A stretch of 64,000 nucleotides of DNA from Afipia sp. (GTDB lineage Bacteria; Pseudomonadota; Alphaproteobacteria; Rhizobiales; Xanthobacteraceae). Numbering within the stretch: position 1 is the first letter of the stretch; every line of letters begins with the position of its first letter. The notes beneath the pieces are model-generated. The model was given only the letters and a program-made list of their open reading frames with translations, made no database searches and was not told the DNA's origin. Made by a program: the position numbers and the translations under genes. Location: contig JANQAK010000004.1 in assembly GCA_024707075.1 (NCBI GenBank), positions 186,001-250,000 on the forward strand, written 5' to 3'. Of the stretch, positions 32,434-42,921 are shown in pieces.

Positions 32434-32832
32434 ATGTCAACACACGATCCGATCAGCGATCTCATCACCCGCATCCGCAACGCGCAAATGCGTTCGAAGT
32501 CCAAGGTTTCGACCCCGGGCTCGAAGATGCGCGCCAATGTTCTCGAAGTGCTCAAGGCCGAGGGTTATATCCGCGGCTATGCGGCGGTCGAGCATGCCGG
32601 CGGCCACAACGAGCTTGAGATCGAACTGAAATATTTCGATGGCGAGCCGGTTATCCGCGAGATCGAGCGGGTGTCGAAGCCAGGGCGTCGCGTGTACGCC
32701 TCGGTGAAGAACCTGCCGCGCGTGAAGAACGGTCTCGGCATTTCGGTGCTGTCGACGCCGAAGGGAATTATGGCTGACCACGACGCGCGCGACGCGAATG
32801 TGGGCGGCGAAATTCTCTTCACGGTGTTCTGA
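32434..32832 (+). CDS. rpsH: 30S ribosomal protein S8
   Basis: The 132-residue product is S8 ([39 protein letters not shown]), a primary 16S rRNA binder and, in Escherichia coli, the repressor of the spc operon. TAAGGGAGG precedes the start. Confidence 0.98.
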   Translation: MSTHDPISDLITRIRNAQMRSKSKVSTPGSKMRANVLEVLKAEGYIRGYAAVEHAGGHNELEIELKYFDGEPVIREIERVSKPGRRVYASVKNLPRVKNGLGISVLSTPKGIMADHDARDANVGGEILFTVF

Positions 32833-32846
32833 GGAAGGGAAAAATT

Positions 32847-33380
32847 ATGTCACGCGTAGGCAAAAAGCCCGTTCCGATCGTCTCCGGCGTCACAGCCAAC
32901 GTCGAAGGGCAGACCGTCAAGATGAAGGGGCCGAAAGGCGCGCTTCAGTTTGTGGTGCATGACGACGTTTCGGTCGAGCTGAAGGACGGCGCGATCCGCG
33001 TCGCGCCGCGCTTCGAGACCAAGCGTGCGCAGTCGCTCTATGGAACGGCGCGCGCCCAGATCGCAAATCTGGTCGAGGGCGTCACCAAGGGCTTCGAGAA
33101 GAAGCTCGAGATCACCGGCGTCGGCTATCGCGCCGCGTTGCAGGGCAAGAACCTGCAACTCGCGCTCGGCTACAGCCACGACGTTCTCTATCCGATCCCG
33201 GAAGGCATCACGATCACGGTGCCGAAGCCGACGGAAATCACCATCGTCGGCAACGACAGCCAGCGCGTCGGCCAGGTCGCCGCCGAGATCCGCAGCTATC
33301 GTCCGCCGGAGCCCTACAAGGGCAAGGGCGTGAAGTACGCCGATGAATTTATCTTCCGCAAGGAAGGCAAGAAGAAGTAA
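32847..33380 (+). CDS. rplF: 50S ribosomal protein L6
   Basis: The 177-residue product is L6 ([37 protein letters not shown]), located near the factor-binding site. AGGAAGGG lies ahead of the ATG. Confidence 0.98.
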   Translation: MSRVGKKPVPIVSGVTANVEGQTVKMKGPKGALQFVVHDDVSVELKDGAIRVAPRFETKRAQSLYGTARAQIANLVEGVTKGFEKKLEITGVGYRAALQGKNLQLALGYSHDVLYPIPEGITITVPKPTEITIVGNDSQRVGQVAAEIRSYRPPEPYKGKGVKYADEFIFRKEGKKK

Positions 33381-33391
33381 CGGAGCCGGTC

Positions 33392-33754
33392 ATGTCGAAA
33401 CTCAAGGTCACGAATGCCCGGCGCAAGCAGCGCGTACGTCTCGCGCTGCGCCGGACGGCGAACGGGCGTCCGCGCCTGTCGGTGTTCCGCTCGTCGAAGC
33501 ACATCTACGCTCAGGTCATCGACGACCTGAAGGGCGAGACGCTCGCGTCCGCCTCGTCGCTGGAGAAGGCGATGCGCGATACCGGCAAGACCGGTGCGGA
33601 CATCGACGCGGCGAAGGCCGTCGGCAAGCTGCTGGCGGAGCGCGCTGTGAAGAACGGCGTCAAGGAAGTGGTTTTCGACCGTGGCGGTTATCTCTACCAC
33701 GGCCGCGTCAAGGCGCTCGGCGAAGCCGCGCGTGAGAGCGGGTTGAGCTTCTAA
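33392..33754 (+). CDS. rplR: 50S ribosomal protein L18
   Basis: The 120-residue product is L18 ([38 protein letters not shown]), a 5S rRNA binder. It lies 11 bases after rplF. Confidence 0.98.
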   Translation: MSKLKVTNARRKQRVRLALRRTANGRPRLSVFRSSKHIYAQVIDDLKGETLASASSLEKAMRDTGKTGADIDAAKAVGKLLAERAVKNGVKEVVFDRGGYLYHGRVKALGEAARESGLSF

Positions 33755-33828
33755 GTTTGGTTTGAACGGACACAAGGACAGGGGCGCAAGTCTTCGGAAG
33801 ACGAGCCCCGCAAGGATTGGAAAACACC

Positions 33829-34401
33829 ATGGCAGGTGAACGCGAACGCGGTGGCGGCCACAGGGGCGGTCGGGAAGAGCGCGACAGCGAATTCGTCGAC
33901 AAGCTCGTCCACATCAATCGTGTGGCGAAGGTCGTTAAGGGCGGCAAGCGCTTTGGTTTCGCAGCCTTGGTCGTCATTGGCGACCAGAAGGGCCGGGTCG
34001 GTTTCGGCCACGGCAAGGCGCGCGAAGTTCCGGAAGCGATCCGCAAGGCGACCGAGTCGGCCAAGCGCAACCTCACGCGCGTCGCCCTGCGCGACGGCCG
34101 CACGCTGCATCACGACATCGCCGGCCGTCACGGCGCCGGACGCGTCTATCTGCGCGCTGCGCCTGCCGGTACCGGCATCATCGCGGGCGGCCCGATGCGC
34201 GCCGTGTTCGAAACCCTCGGCATCCAGGATGTCGTCGCGAAGTCGATCGGCTCGTCGAATCCGTACAACATGGTTCGCGCGACCTTCGACGCGCTGAAGC
34301 ATCAGGATTCGCCACGCTCGGTTGCGGCTCGCCGCAACATCAAGGTGTCCACGTTGCAGTCCCGCCGCGTCGGTGGCGATGCGGAAGCTGTCGCGGAATA
34401 A
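33829..34401 (+). CDS. rpsE: 30S ribosomal protein S5
   Basis: The 190-residue product is S5, which shapes the mRNA entry channel and decoding accuracy, with [21 protein letters not shown] and [20 protein letters not shown]. The ATG at 33829 gives [10 protein letters not shown]; a TTG twelve bases earlier is possible but less likely. The 74-base gap from rplR is longer than the usual spacing in this cluster. Confidence 0.97.
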   Translation: MAGERERGGGHRGGREERDSEFVDKLVHINRVAKVVKGGKRFGFAALVVIGDQKGRVGFGHGKAREVPEAIRKATESAKRNLTRVALRDGRTLHHDIAGRHGAGRVYLRAAPAGTGIIAGGPMRAVFETLGIQDVVAKSIGSSNPYNMVRATFDALKHQDSPRSVAARRNIKVSTLQSRRVGGDAEAVAE

Positions 34402-34407
34402 TGTAAG

Positions 34408-34453
34408 GCATGATCCGGAAAAGTGGTCTTCCGGTTTTCCGATAAGATCATGC
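34408..34453. repeat. GCATGATC...GATCATGC palindromic repeat, copy 2
   Basis: The arms GCATGATC (34408-34415) and GATCATGC (34446-34453) surround CGGAAAAGTGG and CCGGTTTTCCGA. It lies between rpsE and rpmD and is closely similar to copy 3 at 34732-34778. Confidence 0.7.
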
Positions 34454-34484
34454 CGGTCTGAAAAGACGTTTTGGAGTTAGGACT

Positions 34485-34682
34485 ATGGCCAAGGCCGCAA
34501 CGAAAACCATCAAGGTCGAGCAGACCGGCAGCGCGATCCGCCGCCATCACTCGCAGCGCGAGACGCTGATCGGTCTGCGTCTCAACAAGATCGGTCGCGT
34601 CGTCGAGTTGCAGGATTCGCCTGCGGTTCGCGGCATGATCGCCAAGGTTCAGCACCTCGTCCGCGTCGTCGACGAGAAATAA
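34485..34682 (+). CDS. rpmD: 50S ribosomal protein L30
   Basis: The 65-residue product is L30 ([41 protein letters not shown]). TTTTGGAG precedes the start. Palindromic repeats lie on both sides. Confidence 0.97.
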   Translation: MAKAATKTIKVEQTGSAIRRHHSQRETLIGLRLNKIGRVVELQDSPAVRGMIAKVQHLVRVVDEK

Positions 34683-34690
34683 GTTCACGT

Positions 34691-34728
34691 CATCCTGAGG
34701 TGGCCGACTTCGGCCCTCGAAGGATGAC
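34691..34728. repeat. TCATCCTGAGG...CCTCGAAGGATGA palindrome
   Basis: The inverted arms TCATCCT and AGGATGA with the inner GGCCGA/TCGGCC form a hairpin. The same family occurs at 34796-34843 and twice at 53733-53832. Confidence 0.65.
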
Positions 34729-34731
34729 AAA

Positions 34732-34778
34732 GCATGATCCCGAAAAGTGGACGCCGGTTTTCGGACCAGATCATGCTT
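34732..34778. repeat. AGCATGATC...GATCATGCT palindromic repeat, copy 3
   Basis: The arms AGCATGATC (34732-34740) and GATCATGCT (34770-34778) are perfect inverted copies; the core CCGAAAAGTGG...CCGGTTTTCGGACCA matches the other copies. Confidence 0.7.
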
Positions 34779-34795
34779 AGTTAGGATAGGATTTC

Positions 34796-34843
34796 GCGCC
34801 CTTCGAGGCTCGGGCTTTGCCCTCGCTCCTCAGGACGACGGAA
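34796..34843. repeat. CCCTTCGAGG...CCTCAGGACGAC palindrome
   Basis: This is a second, more diverged member of the TCATCCTGAGG/CCTCGAAGGATGA family in reverse orientation, in the rpmD-rplO gap. Confidence 0.55.
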
Positions 34844-34861
34844 GAAAGAGGGAAGAGAGAC

Positions 34862-35380
34862 ATGAAGCTCACCGAGATCGCCGACAATCCCGGCTCGCGC
34901 AAGAAGCGCATGCGGGTTGGCCGTGGCATTGGCTCCGGCAAGGGCAAGCAGGCAGGCCGCGGCGGCAAGGGCCAGACCGCGCGTTCGGGCGTGCGCATCA
35001 AGGGCTTTGAGGGCGGCCAGATGCCGCTGCATCGCCGTCTGCCGAAGCGCGGCTTCAACAACATCTTCCGGCTCGACCTGACGGAGGTCAATCTCGACCG
35101 TCTTCAGGAAGCCATCGATGCCAAGAAGCTCGACGCCAAGGCGACCGTCAACGCGGAAGCGCTGGTGAAGTCCGGCCTGCTGCGCCGTTCCAAGGACGGC
35201 GTGCGTCTGCTCGGCCGTGGCGAGATCAAGGCGAAGATCAACGTCGAAGTCCACGGCGCGACCAAGTCGGCGATCGAGGCGGTCGAGAAGGCTGGCGGTA
35301 CGGTGAAGATCCTGGCGCCGGCGAAGGACGAAGCCGCCCAGAAGGCTGCCGCCAAGAAGCCGAACAGGAAGGCTTCGTAA
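34862..35380 (+). CDS. rplO: 50S ribosomal protein L15
   Basis: The 172-residue product is L15 ([52 protein letters not shown] in family form). It is slightly longer than usual because of a basic tail ending KKPNRKAS. The ATG at 34862 follows GAGGGAAGAGAG. Confidence 0.97.
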   Translation: MKLTEIADNPGSRKKRMRVGRGIGSGKGKQAGRGGKGQTARSGVRIKGFEGGQMPLHRRLPKRGFNNIFRLDLTEVNLDRLQEAIDAKKLDAKATVNAEALVKSGLLRRSKDGVRLLGRGEIKAKINVEVHGATKSAIEAVEKAGGTVKILAPAKDEAAQKAAAKKPNRKAS

Positions 35381-35542
35381 CGTTCGACCGTTCCCGGTCT
35401 TGTGACGGGCATCCACGACGAGACTTCCTATATGGTCGTTTGACGTCGTAAAACCGTGATGACCGGGCCATAGGCAAGCGAAGCGATGCCATCCACTGGA
35501 TGGCTACGCCGGTCAGGACGAATAGAAGGATCGGAGCCTCGG

Positions 35543-36874
35543 ATGGCCTCAGCAGCGGAACAACTGGCGGCAAATCTCAACTTCGCGGCATTCGCAAAGG
35601 CCGATGAACTCAAGAAGCGCATCTGGTTCACACTGGGTGCGCTGCTTGTTTATCGGCTGGGCACCTACATCCCGCTGCCGGGCATCGACCCGAACATCTG
35701 GGAGCAGGTCTTCAAGTCGCAGGCCGGCGGTATTCTCGGCATGTTCAATATGTTCGCCGGCGGCGGCATCCACCGCATGGCGATCTTCGCGCTGAACATC
35801 ATGCCGTACATCTCGGCATCGATCATTCTTCAGTTGCTGACCACGGTGTCGCCGCAGCTCGAAGCCCTCAAGAAAGAGGGCGAGTCGGGCCGCAAGATCA
35901 TCAATCAATACACGCGCTATCTGACCGTCGTGCTGGCGACGTTCCAGGCGTATGGCATCGCCGTCGGTCTTGAAGGTGCCGGCAACGTCGTCTCCGATCC
36001 CGGCATGTTCTTCCGCATCTCGACGGTGATCACGCTGACCGGCGGCACCATGTTCCTGATGTGGATCGGCGAGCAGATCACCTCGCGCGGCATCGGCAAT
36101 GGCATCTCGCTCATCATCATGGCGGGCATCGTCGCCGAACTGCCGTCGGCCATCGCCGGCACCCTCGAGCTCGGCCGTCAGGGTGCGCTGTCCACCGTCC
36201 TGATCCTTGCGATCATCATCATGGCCGTTGCGGTCATCATGCTGATCGTGTTCGTCGAGCGCGCGCAGCGCCGCCTGCTGATCCAGTATCCGAAGCGCCA
36301 AGTCGGCAACAAGATGTTCGAGGGCCAGTCCTCGCATCTGCCGCTGAAGCTCAACACCGCGGGCGTGATTCCGCCGATCTTCGCGTCGTCGCTGCTGCTG
36401 CTGCCGACCACCATCGCGCAGTTCAACGCCGGCAAGGGGCCGGAATGGTTTCAGTGGCTGACCACGCAGCTCAGCCACGGCCGTCCGCTGTTCCTCGTGC
36501 TGTATCTTGCGATGATCGTGTTCTTCGCGTTCTTCTACACGGCGATTGTGTTCAATCCGACCGAGACCGCCGATAATCTCAAGAAGCACGGCGGCTTCAT
36601 CCCCGGCATCCGTCCGGGTGAGCGCACCGCCGAATACATCGACTACGTGCTGTCGCGCATCACGGTGCTGGGCGCGATCTATCTTGCGGTCGTTTGTCTT
36701 ATTCCGGAGATTCTGATCTCCTATGCGTCGGTGCCGTTCTATCTTGGCGGCACGTCGCTGCTGATCGTCGTCAGTGTGACGATGGATACGGTCGCCCAGG
36801 TGCAGGGCTATCTGCTGGCGCACCAGTACGAAGGGTTGATCCGGAAATCGAAATTGAGGGGCCGCCGTAAATGA
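35543..36874 (+). CDS. secY: Preprotein translocase subunit SecY
   Basis: The 443-residue product is the channel-forming SecY with ten transmembrane helices, from [14 protein letters not shown] in the first helix region to the cytoplasmic C-tail [17 protein letters not shown]. The start [14 protein letters not shown] at 35543 is preceded by GAAGGATCGGAG; longer in-frame starts lack homology. Its stop overlaps adk by four bases (ATGA). Confidence 0.98.
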   Translation: MASAAEQLAANLNFAAFAKADELKKRIWFTLGALLVYRLGTYIPLPGIDPNIWEQVFKSQAGGILGMFNMFAGGGIHRMAIFALNIMPYISASIILQLLTTVSPQLEALKKEGESGRKIINQYTRYLTVVLATFQAYGIAVGLEGAGNVVSDPGMFFRISTVITLTGGTMFLMWIGEQITSRGIGNGISLIIMAGIVAELPSAIAGTLELGRQGALSTVLILAIIIMAVAVIMLIVFVERAQRRLLIQYPKRQVGNKMFEGQSSHLPLKLNTAGVIPPIFASSLLLLPTTIAQFNAGKGPEWFQWLTTQLSHGRPLFLVLYLAMIVFFAFFYTAIVFNPTETADNLKKHGGFIPGIRPGERTAEYIDYVLSRITVLGAIYLAVVCLIPEILISYASVPFYLGGTSLLIVVSVTMDTVAQVQGYLLAHQYEGLIRKSKLRGRRK

Positions 36875-37773
36875 GGTTGATTCTTCTCGGGCCGCCGGGG
36901 GCGGGCAAGGGAACGCAGGCGCAACGACTGGTTCACAAGCACGGTATCGTCCAGCTCTCCACGGGAGACATGCTGCGTGCCGCGGTGGCCGCCGGAACGC
37001 CCATCGGCCTCAAGGCGAAGGACATCATGGCCAGCGGCGCGCTGGTGCCGGACGAGGTGGTGGTCGGAATCATCGCCGATCGCATCGAGGAGCCCGACGC
37101 GAAGAAGGGTTTCATCCTCGACGGATTTCCGCGCACGGTTGCGCAGGCGGAAGCCCTCGACGCGCTGCTGAAGCAGAAGAAGCTCAACCTTGATGCGGTG
37201 ATCGAGCTGAAGGTCAACGAGGGCGCGCTGCTCGATCGTGTCGCGACCCGTGTCGCCCAGATGCGTGAGCGGGGCGAGGAGGTTCGTGCCGACGATACGC
37301 CCGAGGTGCTGTCGAATCGCCTGGCGAGCTATCGCGCCCAGACAGAGCCGCTGGTCGATTACTATTCGGAACGGCGGAAGCTCGCGACCATAGATGGCAT
37401 GATGGCCATTGAGGAGGTCACCGAGGCCATTAACAAGGTGCTGTCGGCTGTTGCCGAGGCCGACTCAGCCAGGGCGGCCAAACGGGCCTCCGGCAAGAAG
37501 ACGGCGAAGCGGGTAGCCAAGAAGGCCAAGCCGGCTTCGAAAAAACCCGCCAGGAAGGCTGCCAAGGCCGCCGGGAAGGTAGCCAAGAAGGCCAAAAAGA
37601 CCGCGAAGTCAGCCGGAAAGGCCGCCAAAAGCTCTAAAAAGACGGCCAAAAAGGCCAAAAGCCGGGCCGCCGGAACCAGGGCGGCCAAGACCCGGACCAA
37701 GACCCGGAAAGTGGCCAAAAAGGCTGCGAAAAAGCCGGCCAAGGCCGCCAAGCGGTTGACGAAACGCCGCTAA
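36871..37773 (+). CDS. adk: Adenylate kinase with a long lysine/alanine-rich C-terminal tail
   Basis: Residues 1-200 form a normal short-LID adenylate kinase: P-loop [42 protein letters not shown] and [16 protein letters not shown]. It interconverts ATP+AMP and 2 ADP. The last 100 residues, from about 200 to 300, are almost only Lys, Ala, Arg, Ser and Thr ([18 protein letters not shown] and so on), resembling histone H1 or AlgP-type tails that bind nucleic acid. The usual length in this family is roughly 185-235 residues. The tail uses many AAA lysine codons, unlike the AAG-rich neighbours. There is no sign of frameshift at the junction. It is coupled to secY by an ATGA overlap. Confidence 0.93.
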   Translation: MRLILLGPPGAGKGTQAQRLVHKHGIVQLSTGDMLRAAVAAGTPIGLKAKDIMASGALVPDEVVVGIIADRIEEPDAKKGFILDGFPRTVAQAEALDALLKQKKLNLDAVIELKVNEGALLDRVATRVAQMRERGEEVRADDTPEVLSNRLASYRAQTEPLVDYYSERRKLATIDGMMAIEEVTEAINKVLSAVAEADSARAAKRASGKKTAKRVAKKAKPASKKPARKAAKAAGKVAKKAKKTAKSAGKAAKSSKKTAKKAKSRAAGTRAAKTRTKTRKVAKKAAKKPAKAAKRLTKRR

Positions 37774-37931
37774 ATACATTAATAAGCCCGCATCCAGTCG
37801 GATAGTTCAGACGATGCCGGGCCCCGAAAGAAAATGGGGAGGGCGTCGTGTTCGCGTTTGTGAACACCCGCCCGACGCCAAAAACCTAACAAGACAAGCT
37901 GTCCGCGCGGACGGCGACAGGAGCGAAGACC

Positions 37932-38300
37932 GTGGCCCGTATTGCAGGCGTCAACATTCCGACCAACAAGCGCGTTCTGATCGCGCTTCAGTACATTCAT
38001 GGCATCGGCCAGAAGAACGCTGCGACCATCGTCGAGCAGCTCAAGATTCCGGCGGACCGCCGCGTGTCGCAACTGACCGACGCTGAAGTTTTGCAGATCC
38101 GCGAAATGATCGACCGCGACTATCTCGTCGAGGGCGACCTTCGCCGTGAAGTCGGCATGAACATCAAGCGCCTGATGGACCTCGGCTGCTATCGCGGCCT
38201 GCGCCATCGCCGCGGTCTTCCGGTGCGCGGTCAGCGGACCCACACCAACGCGCGCACGCGCAAGGGTCCGGCCAAGGCCATCGCCGGCAAGAAGAAGTAA
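37932..38300 (+). CDS. rpsM: 30S ribosomal protein S13
   Basis: The 122-residue product is S13 ([45 protein letters not shown] in family form), which contacts the P-site tRNA and the large subunit. It starts with GTG at 37932, preceded by ACAGGAGCG. Confidence 0.97.
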   Translation: MARIAGVNIPTNKRVLIALQYIHGIGQKNAATIVEQLKIPADRRVSQLTDAEVLQIREMIDRDYLVEGDLRREVGMNIKRLMDLGCYRGLRHRRGLPVRGQRTHTNARTRKGPAKAIAGKKK

Positions 38301-38408
38301 TTTTCGTTTTTCACCGACCGATCCGGCTGTCACGTGGCGGCCGGATGATCACCTGAATTTCCCCAGCGTCTGGAATCACGGACGCGTTTGAAGGAAGAGA
38401 AGAGACCA

Positions 38409-38798
38409 ATGGGTAAAGAAGCCACACGCGTCCGCCGCCGTGAACGCAAGAACATCGCATCCGGCATCGCGCACGTGAATTCGTCGTTCAACAACACGAC
38501 CATCACCATCACCGACGCACAGGGCAACACCATTGCCTGGTCGTCGGCCGGAACGATGGGCTTCAAGGGATCGCGCAAGTCGACTCCGTATGCGGCGCAG
38601 GTTGCCGCCGAAGACGTGTCGAAGAAGGCGCAGGAACACGGCATGCGCACGCTGGAAGTCGAAGTCGCAGGTCCGGGTTCGGGCCGTGAGTCGGCTCTGC
38701 GCGCGTTGCAGGCCGCGGGCTTCACCGTCACCTCGATCCGCGACGTGACCACGATCCCGCACAACGGCTGCCGTCCGCGCAAGCGCCGCCGCGTCTGA
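38409..38798 (+). CDS. rpsK: 30S ribosomal protein S11
   Basis: The 129-residue product is S11 ([41 protein letters not shown]), part of the platform. The ATG at 38409 follows GGAAGAGAAGAG and gives the family start [16 protein letters not shown]. Confidence 0.98.
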   Translation: MGKEATRVRRRERKNIASGIAHVNSSFNNTTITITDAQGNTIAWSSAGTMGFKGSRKSTPYAAQVAAEDVSKKAQEHGMRTLEVEVAGPGSGRESALRALQAAGFTVTSIRDVTTIPHNGCRPRKRRRV

Positions 38799-38811
38799 TT
38801 GTTTTTACTGC

Positions 38812-38837
38812 CGCGGGCAATATCTGCCCGCGTTGTT
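38812..38837 (+). terminator. Possible attenuator between rpsK and rpoA
   Basis: A perfect 8-base stem CGCGGGCA (38812-38819) with loop ATATC pairs with TGCCCGCG (38825-38832), followed by TTGTTTTT. It looks like a rho-independent terminator inside the operon and could reduce transcription into rpoA. Confidence 0.5.
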
Positions 38838-38902
38838 TTTGAGATGCGATGACGCGGAGCGATCCGCGCCGCAAAACCTCCAACGCCAAGACTTCGAGTG
38901 GC

Positions 38903-39934
38903 ATGGGTGAACAAGTGACGATCCAGAAAAATTGGCAAGAACTCATTCGTCCGAACAAGCTCAACGTGACGCCCGGTTCGGATCCGACCCGTTTCGCAAC
39001 GGTCATCGCTGAGCCGCTCGAGCGCGGCTTCGGCCAGACGCTCGGCAACGCGCTGCGCCGCGTGCTGCTGTCGTCGTTGCAGGGCGCTGCCGTGCAGTCG
39101 GTCCACATCGACGGCGTGCTGCACGAGTTCTCCTCGATCGCCGGCGTGCGCGAGGACGTGACCGACATCGTGCTCAACATCAAGGACATCTCGATCAAGA
39201 TGCAGGGCGAAGGCCCCAAGCGCATGGTCGTGAAGAAGTCGGGTCCGGGCGTTGTCACCGCGGGCGACATTCAGACCGTCGGCGATGTCGTCGTGCTGAA
39301 CCCCGAGCTTCAGATCTGCACCCTCGACGAGGGCGCCGAGATCCGCATGGAGTTCACCGTGAACTCCGGCAAGGGCTATGTCGCCGCCGAGCGCAACCGT
39401 CCCGAGGACGCGCCGATCGGTCTCATTCCGGTCGACAGCCTGTTCTCGCCGGTGCGCAAGGTGTCTTACAAGGTCGAAAACACCCGCGAGGGCCAGATCC
39501 TCGACTACGACAAGCTGACGCTGACCATCGAGACCAACGGCGCGATCTCGCCGGACGACGCGCTCGCTTACTCGGCGCGCATCCTGCAAGACCAGCTCAA
39601 CGTGTTCGTGAACTTCGAGGAGCCCCGCAAGGAGGTTGCCGCCGAGATCATTCCGGATCTCGCCTTCAACCCCGCATTCCTCAAGAAGGTCGATGAACTC
39701 GAACTGTCGGTTCGTTCGGCCAACTGCCTGAAGAACGACAACATCGTCTACATCGGCGACCTGGTGCAGAAGTCGGAAGCGGAAATGCTCCGCACCCCGA
39801 ACTTCGGCCGCAAGTCGCTGAACGAAATCAAGGAAGTGCTGGCCCAGATGGGTCTGCATCTCGGCATGGAAGTGCCCGGCTGGCCGCCGGAGAATATCGA
39901 CGAGCTGGCCAAGCGCTTCGAGGATCACTACTGA
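38903..39934 (+). CDS. rpoA: DNA-directed RNA polymerase subunit alpha
   Basis: The 343-residue product is the alpha subunit: N-terminal assembly domain (about 1-235, with [23 protein letters not shown] in family form) and C-terminal DNA/activator-binding domain ([20 protein letters not shown]). The start [20 protein letters not shown] at 38903 matches relatives; upstream in-frame starts add an unrelated basic stretch. Confidence 0.97.
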   Translation: MGEQVTIQKNWQELIRPNKLNVTPGSDPTRFATVIAEPLERGFGQTLGNALRRVLLSSLQGAAVQSVHIDGVLHEFSSIAGVREDVTDIVLNIKDISIKMQGEGPKRMVVKKSGPGVVTAGDIQTVGDVVVLNPELQICTLDEGAEIRMEFTVNSGKGYVAAERNRPEDAPIGLIPVDSLFSPVRKVSYKVENTREGQILDYDKLTLTIETNGAISPDDALAYSARILQDQLNVFVNFEEPRKEVAAEIIPDLAFNPAFLKKVDELELSVRSANCLKNDNIVYIGDLVQKSEAEMLRTPNFGRKSLNEIKEVLAQMGLHLGMEVPGWPPENIDELAKRFEDHY

Positions 39935-40048
39935 TCTGACTTCGCGAGGGTCGGACCATCCGGCCCTTGCCTTACGGGCGAACGCAGGCAGCCCACCTGA
40001 ACAGCATGTCCGACGAGCGGTCGCGGCAAAGAGATTGAGGATTATAAA

Positions 40049-40465
40049 ATGCGTCACGGCAAGGTTCACCGCAAACTCAACCGCACCGCCGAGCATCGCC
40101 GCGCGATGTTCGCCAACATGTGCGCCGCGCTCATCAAGCACGAGCAGATCGTCACCACCTTGCCGAAGGCGAAGGAATTGCGCCCGATCGTTGAGAAGCT
40201 GGTGACGCTCGGCAAGAAGGGCGGCCTCGCCCTGCGCCGTCAGGCGATCGGCGAGATGCGCGACATCGATCAGGTCAAGAAGCTGTTCGACGTTCTGGCG
40301 CCTCGCTACAAGGATCGTCAGGGCGGGTACACCCGCATCATCAAGGCCGGCTTCCGCTACGGCGATAACGCCCCGATGGCGGTGATCGAATTCGTCGACC
40401 GCGACGTCGATGCCAAGGGCCAGGATTCGGGCCCGGTGCAGGAGAAGTCGGCGGAAGCCGCTTAA
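40049..40465 (+). CDS. rplQ: 50S ribosomal protein L17
   Basis: The 138-residue product is L17 ([48 protein letters not shown] in family form). It closes the alpha operon and is followed by a terminator. Confidence 0.98.
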   Translation: MRHGKVHRKLNRTAEHRRAMFANMCAALIKHEQIVTTLPKAKELRPIVEKLVTLGKKGGLALRRQAIGEMRDIDQVKKLFDVLAPRYKDRQGGYTRIIKAGFRYGDNAPMAVIEFVDRDVDAKGQDSGPVQEKSAEAA

Positions 40466-40489
40466 CTTCACGATCCACGGAATTCAGAA

Positions 40490-40516
40490 AAGCGGCGCCT
40501 CCTGCGCCGCTTTTTT
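40490..40516 (+). terminator. Rho-independent terminator after rplQ
   Basis: The stem AGCGGCGC (40491-40498) with loop CTCCT pairs with GCGCCGCT (40504-40511), followed by a T-run. It ends the S10-spc-alpha transcript. Confidence 0.9.
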
Positions 40517-40682
40517 AGTTTGGGCGCAACATTGCGCGGAGAGCCGAGATCGAATTGTGCTGATATTTTGGGCAAAGGTGCTATTTGCCCGTCGCCGTGG
40601 CACGGATTAATTTCTCCGTAACCACACTGTGGTGTGCTGGTTCCATTACGAGAATCCCAGCAATTTCGACAGTTATCCATTC

Positions 40683-41765
40683 ATGTCACGGGCCGATCAC
40701 GCAGCGACAGCGGATACCGAAGATGTATCCGATATTTCAGCGCTCACCGCGCGTCTGACGGCTGAAGTCAATCAGATCGCCTGCGACAAGACCAAGAACA
40801 TCCAGCAGATCACCGGCCAGATGAAGATGCTGGCGCTGAACGCGCTGATCGAAAGCGCACGGGCCGGCGAGCAGGGGCGCGGCTTTGCCGTCGTGGCGCA
40901 GGAAGTGCGCGACGTCGGCCAGCGCATCGAGGCGATTGCGCGTCAGCTCGAATCCGAACTGGTCAAGCGGACCGGCGACCTGATGCAATCGATCGCCCAG
41001 ATGACCGGCCGCGCGCTAGGCGAGCGCATGGTCGACCTCTCGCTCAACGCCATCGAACTGATCGATCGCAATCTCTACGAGCGGACCTGCGACGTGCGCT
41101 GGTGGGCGACCGATTCCGCCGTGGTCGAATGCGCCACCGCGCCGGATGCTGCCACCGCCGCCCATGCTTCCCAGCGGCTGGGCGTGATCCTTGGTGCCTA
41201 CACCGTCTATCTGGATATCTGGCTGTGCAGCCTTGACGGGACCATTCTGGCGAACGGCAGGGCCGACAAGTTCGATGTGAAGGGACGCAGTGTCGCCGAG
41301 ACGGCGTGGTTTCGCGAAGCGCAGGCCTTGAAATCCGGCGACGACTACGTCGCCGCGGATGTCGAGCGCCAGCCGATACTGGGCGATGCGCAGGTTGCGA
41401 CCTATTGTGCGAGCGTGCGGGCGGATGGCCAGTCGCACGGACGGCCGCTCGGAATTCTCGCCATCCATTTCGATTGGGAATCGCAGGCCCGGGCCATCGT
41501 TCAGGGGATTCGCGTGGAGGATGACCTGACCCGCGTGCTGCTGGTCGACGCCGATTTTCGCGTGATCGCGTCGTCGGACGGCAGGGGCTTGTTGACCGAA
41601 CGCCTCCCGCTGGCCGTGGACAAGCGCAGCAGCGGTTACTATCAGGACAATTCGGGCGCGCTGGTGGCGTTTCACGCCACGCCCGGTTACGAGACCTACA
41701 AGGGCCTCGGCTGGTACGGCGTGATCGTCCGTGCCGCCGATACCAAGGCCAAAGCCGCGGCCTGA
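40683..41765 (+). CDS. Soluble chemoreceptor-like protein, N-terminal signalling hairpin and C-terminal Cache-like domain
   Basis: About residues 20-100 match the tip of methyl-accepting chemotaxis proteins ([35 protein letters not shown]). The C-terminal 230 residues look like a Cache-type sensor fold ([50 protein letters not shown]). No transmembrane helix separates them, so the protein is cytosolic and has the reverse order of a usual chemoreceptor. The start at 40683 ([11 protein letters not shown]) was preferred over a GTG 54 bases earlier. It could couple a small-molecule signal to CheA/CheW; this is inferred. Confidence 0.7.
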   Translation: MSRADHAATADTEDVSDISALTARLTAEVNQIACDKTKNIQQITGQMKMLALNALIESARAGEQGRGFAVVAQEVRDVGQRIEAIARQLESELVKRTGDLMQSIAQMTGRALGERMVDLSLNAIELIDRNLYERTCDVRWWATDSAVVECATAPDAATAAHASQRLGVILGAYTVYLDIWLCSLDGTILANGRADKFDVKGRSVAETAWFREAQALKSGDDYVAADVERQPILGDAQVATYCASVRADGQSHGRPLGILAIHFDWESQARAIVQGIRVEDDLTRVLLVDADFRVIASSDGRGLLTERLPLAVDKRSSGYYQDNSGALVAFHATPGYETYKGLGWYGVIVRAADTKAKAAA

Positions 41766-41842
41766 CCGCGATTTGATCGCTGCAACGTTGGCGGGCGCGG
41801 TACTGACCGCCATATAAAGCTCCATCACAACGGAGCATTTCC

Positions 41843-42637
41843 ATGAAGATCGATCTTTCAGGCACCACGGCCATCGTCACCGGCTCGACCGGCGGTATCG
41901 GACTTGCCATCGCCAGAGGCCTCGCAGGGGCGGGCGCCAGCGTCGTGGTCAACGGGCGGACGCAGGCCAAGGCTGATGCCACGGCCGCTGCCATCGTGAA
42001 GGCCATTCCGGGAGCCAAGGTGCGGGGCGTTGGGGCGGACGTCTCCACGGCAGCGGGATGCGTCAGGCTCGTGGAGGCCGTGCCTGATGCCGACATTCTG
42101 ATCAACAACGCGGGCATCTTCGAGCCGAAGGACTTTTTCGATATTCCCGACGAGGACTGGACCCGGTTCTTCGAGGTCAACGTGATGTCGGGCGTGCGCC
42201 TGTCGCGCGCCTACATGCCGGGAATGCTCAAGCGCAACTGGGGCCGAATCGTTTTCATCTCGTCGGAGTCGGCCATCAACGTTCCCAAGGAGATGATCCA
42301 CTACGGCATGACCAAGACGGCGCAGCTCACGATTTCGCGGGGCCTCGCCGAGATGACGAAGGGCACCGCCGTCACCGTCAACGCCGTGATGCCGGGGCCG
42401 ACCCTGTCGGAAGGCGTCCAGACCTTCGTGAAGGATCTGGCGAAGCAGACCGGTCAGTCGGAGAAGGAGGCGGCGGCGCAGTTCGTCAAGCAGCATCGCG
42501 GGACGTCACTGATCCAGCGCTTCGCAACCGTCGACGAGATCGCCAACATGGTGGTCTATGTCTCGTCACGCGAGGCGGCGGTGACCAACGGGGCGGCGCT
42601 GCGCGCCGAAGGCGGTATCATCCAGACGATTGCGTAA
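41843..42637 (+). CDS. Short-chain dehydrogenase/reductase (SDR)
   Basis: The 264-residue product has the cofactor motif TGSTGGIGLAIARGLAGAG (about residues 13-30), NNAG (about 90) and the catalytic Ser plus YGMTK (Ser near 141, Tyr near 155, Lys near 159). It should oxidise or reduce an alcohol/ketone with NAD(P). The substrate is unknown. A terminator follows at 42673-42700. Confidence 0.85.
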   Translation: MKIDLSGTTAIVTGSTGGIGLAIARGLAGAGASVVVNGRTQAKADATAAAIVKAIPGAKVRGVGADVSTAAGCVRLVEAVPDADILINNAGIFEPKDFFDIPDEDWTRFFEVNVMSGVRLSRAYMPGMLKRNWGRIVFISSESAINVPKEMIHYGMTKTAQLTISRGLAEMTKGTAVTVNAVMPGPTLSEGVQTFVKDLAKQTGQSEKEAAAQFVKQHRGTSLIQRFATVDEIANMVVYVSSREAAVTNGAALRAEGGIIQTIA

Positions 42638-42672
42638 GACACGATCGGTTATCCAGGATCGGCAGGAATTGA

Positions 42673-42700
42673 AAGCGGCGCCTCGTGCGCCGCTTTTTTT
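42673..42700 (+). terminator. Rho-independent terminator after the SDR gene
   Basis: The stem AGCGGCGC (42674-42681) with loop CTCGT pairs with GCGCCGCT, followed by seven T. It is almost identical to the terminator after rplQ. Confidence 0.88.
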
Positions 42701-42921
42701 GATGCATGTCCGATATGCACGGCGATGATCGTGACGTCGTGTCGCACGCCCGGACCGGCTGAACCGCCCCGTTGTCATATGTCTGTAACGCGTCTGTCGC
42801 ACTTATGCGGTGCCATCAACATGGCTGCGATGCAACATAACCGCTCACCTTGTCCGCGAAATCCGTAGCTTCATATGAGCGTGGACTTGATGCTGTTTTT
42901 CCATGATCGGCTGAATAACTC

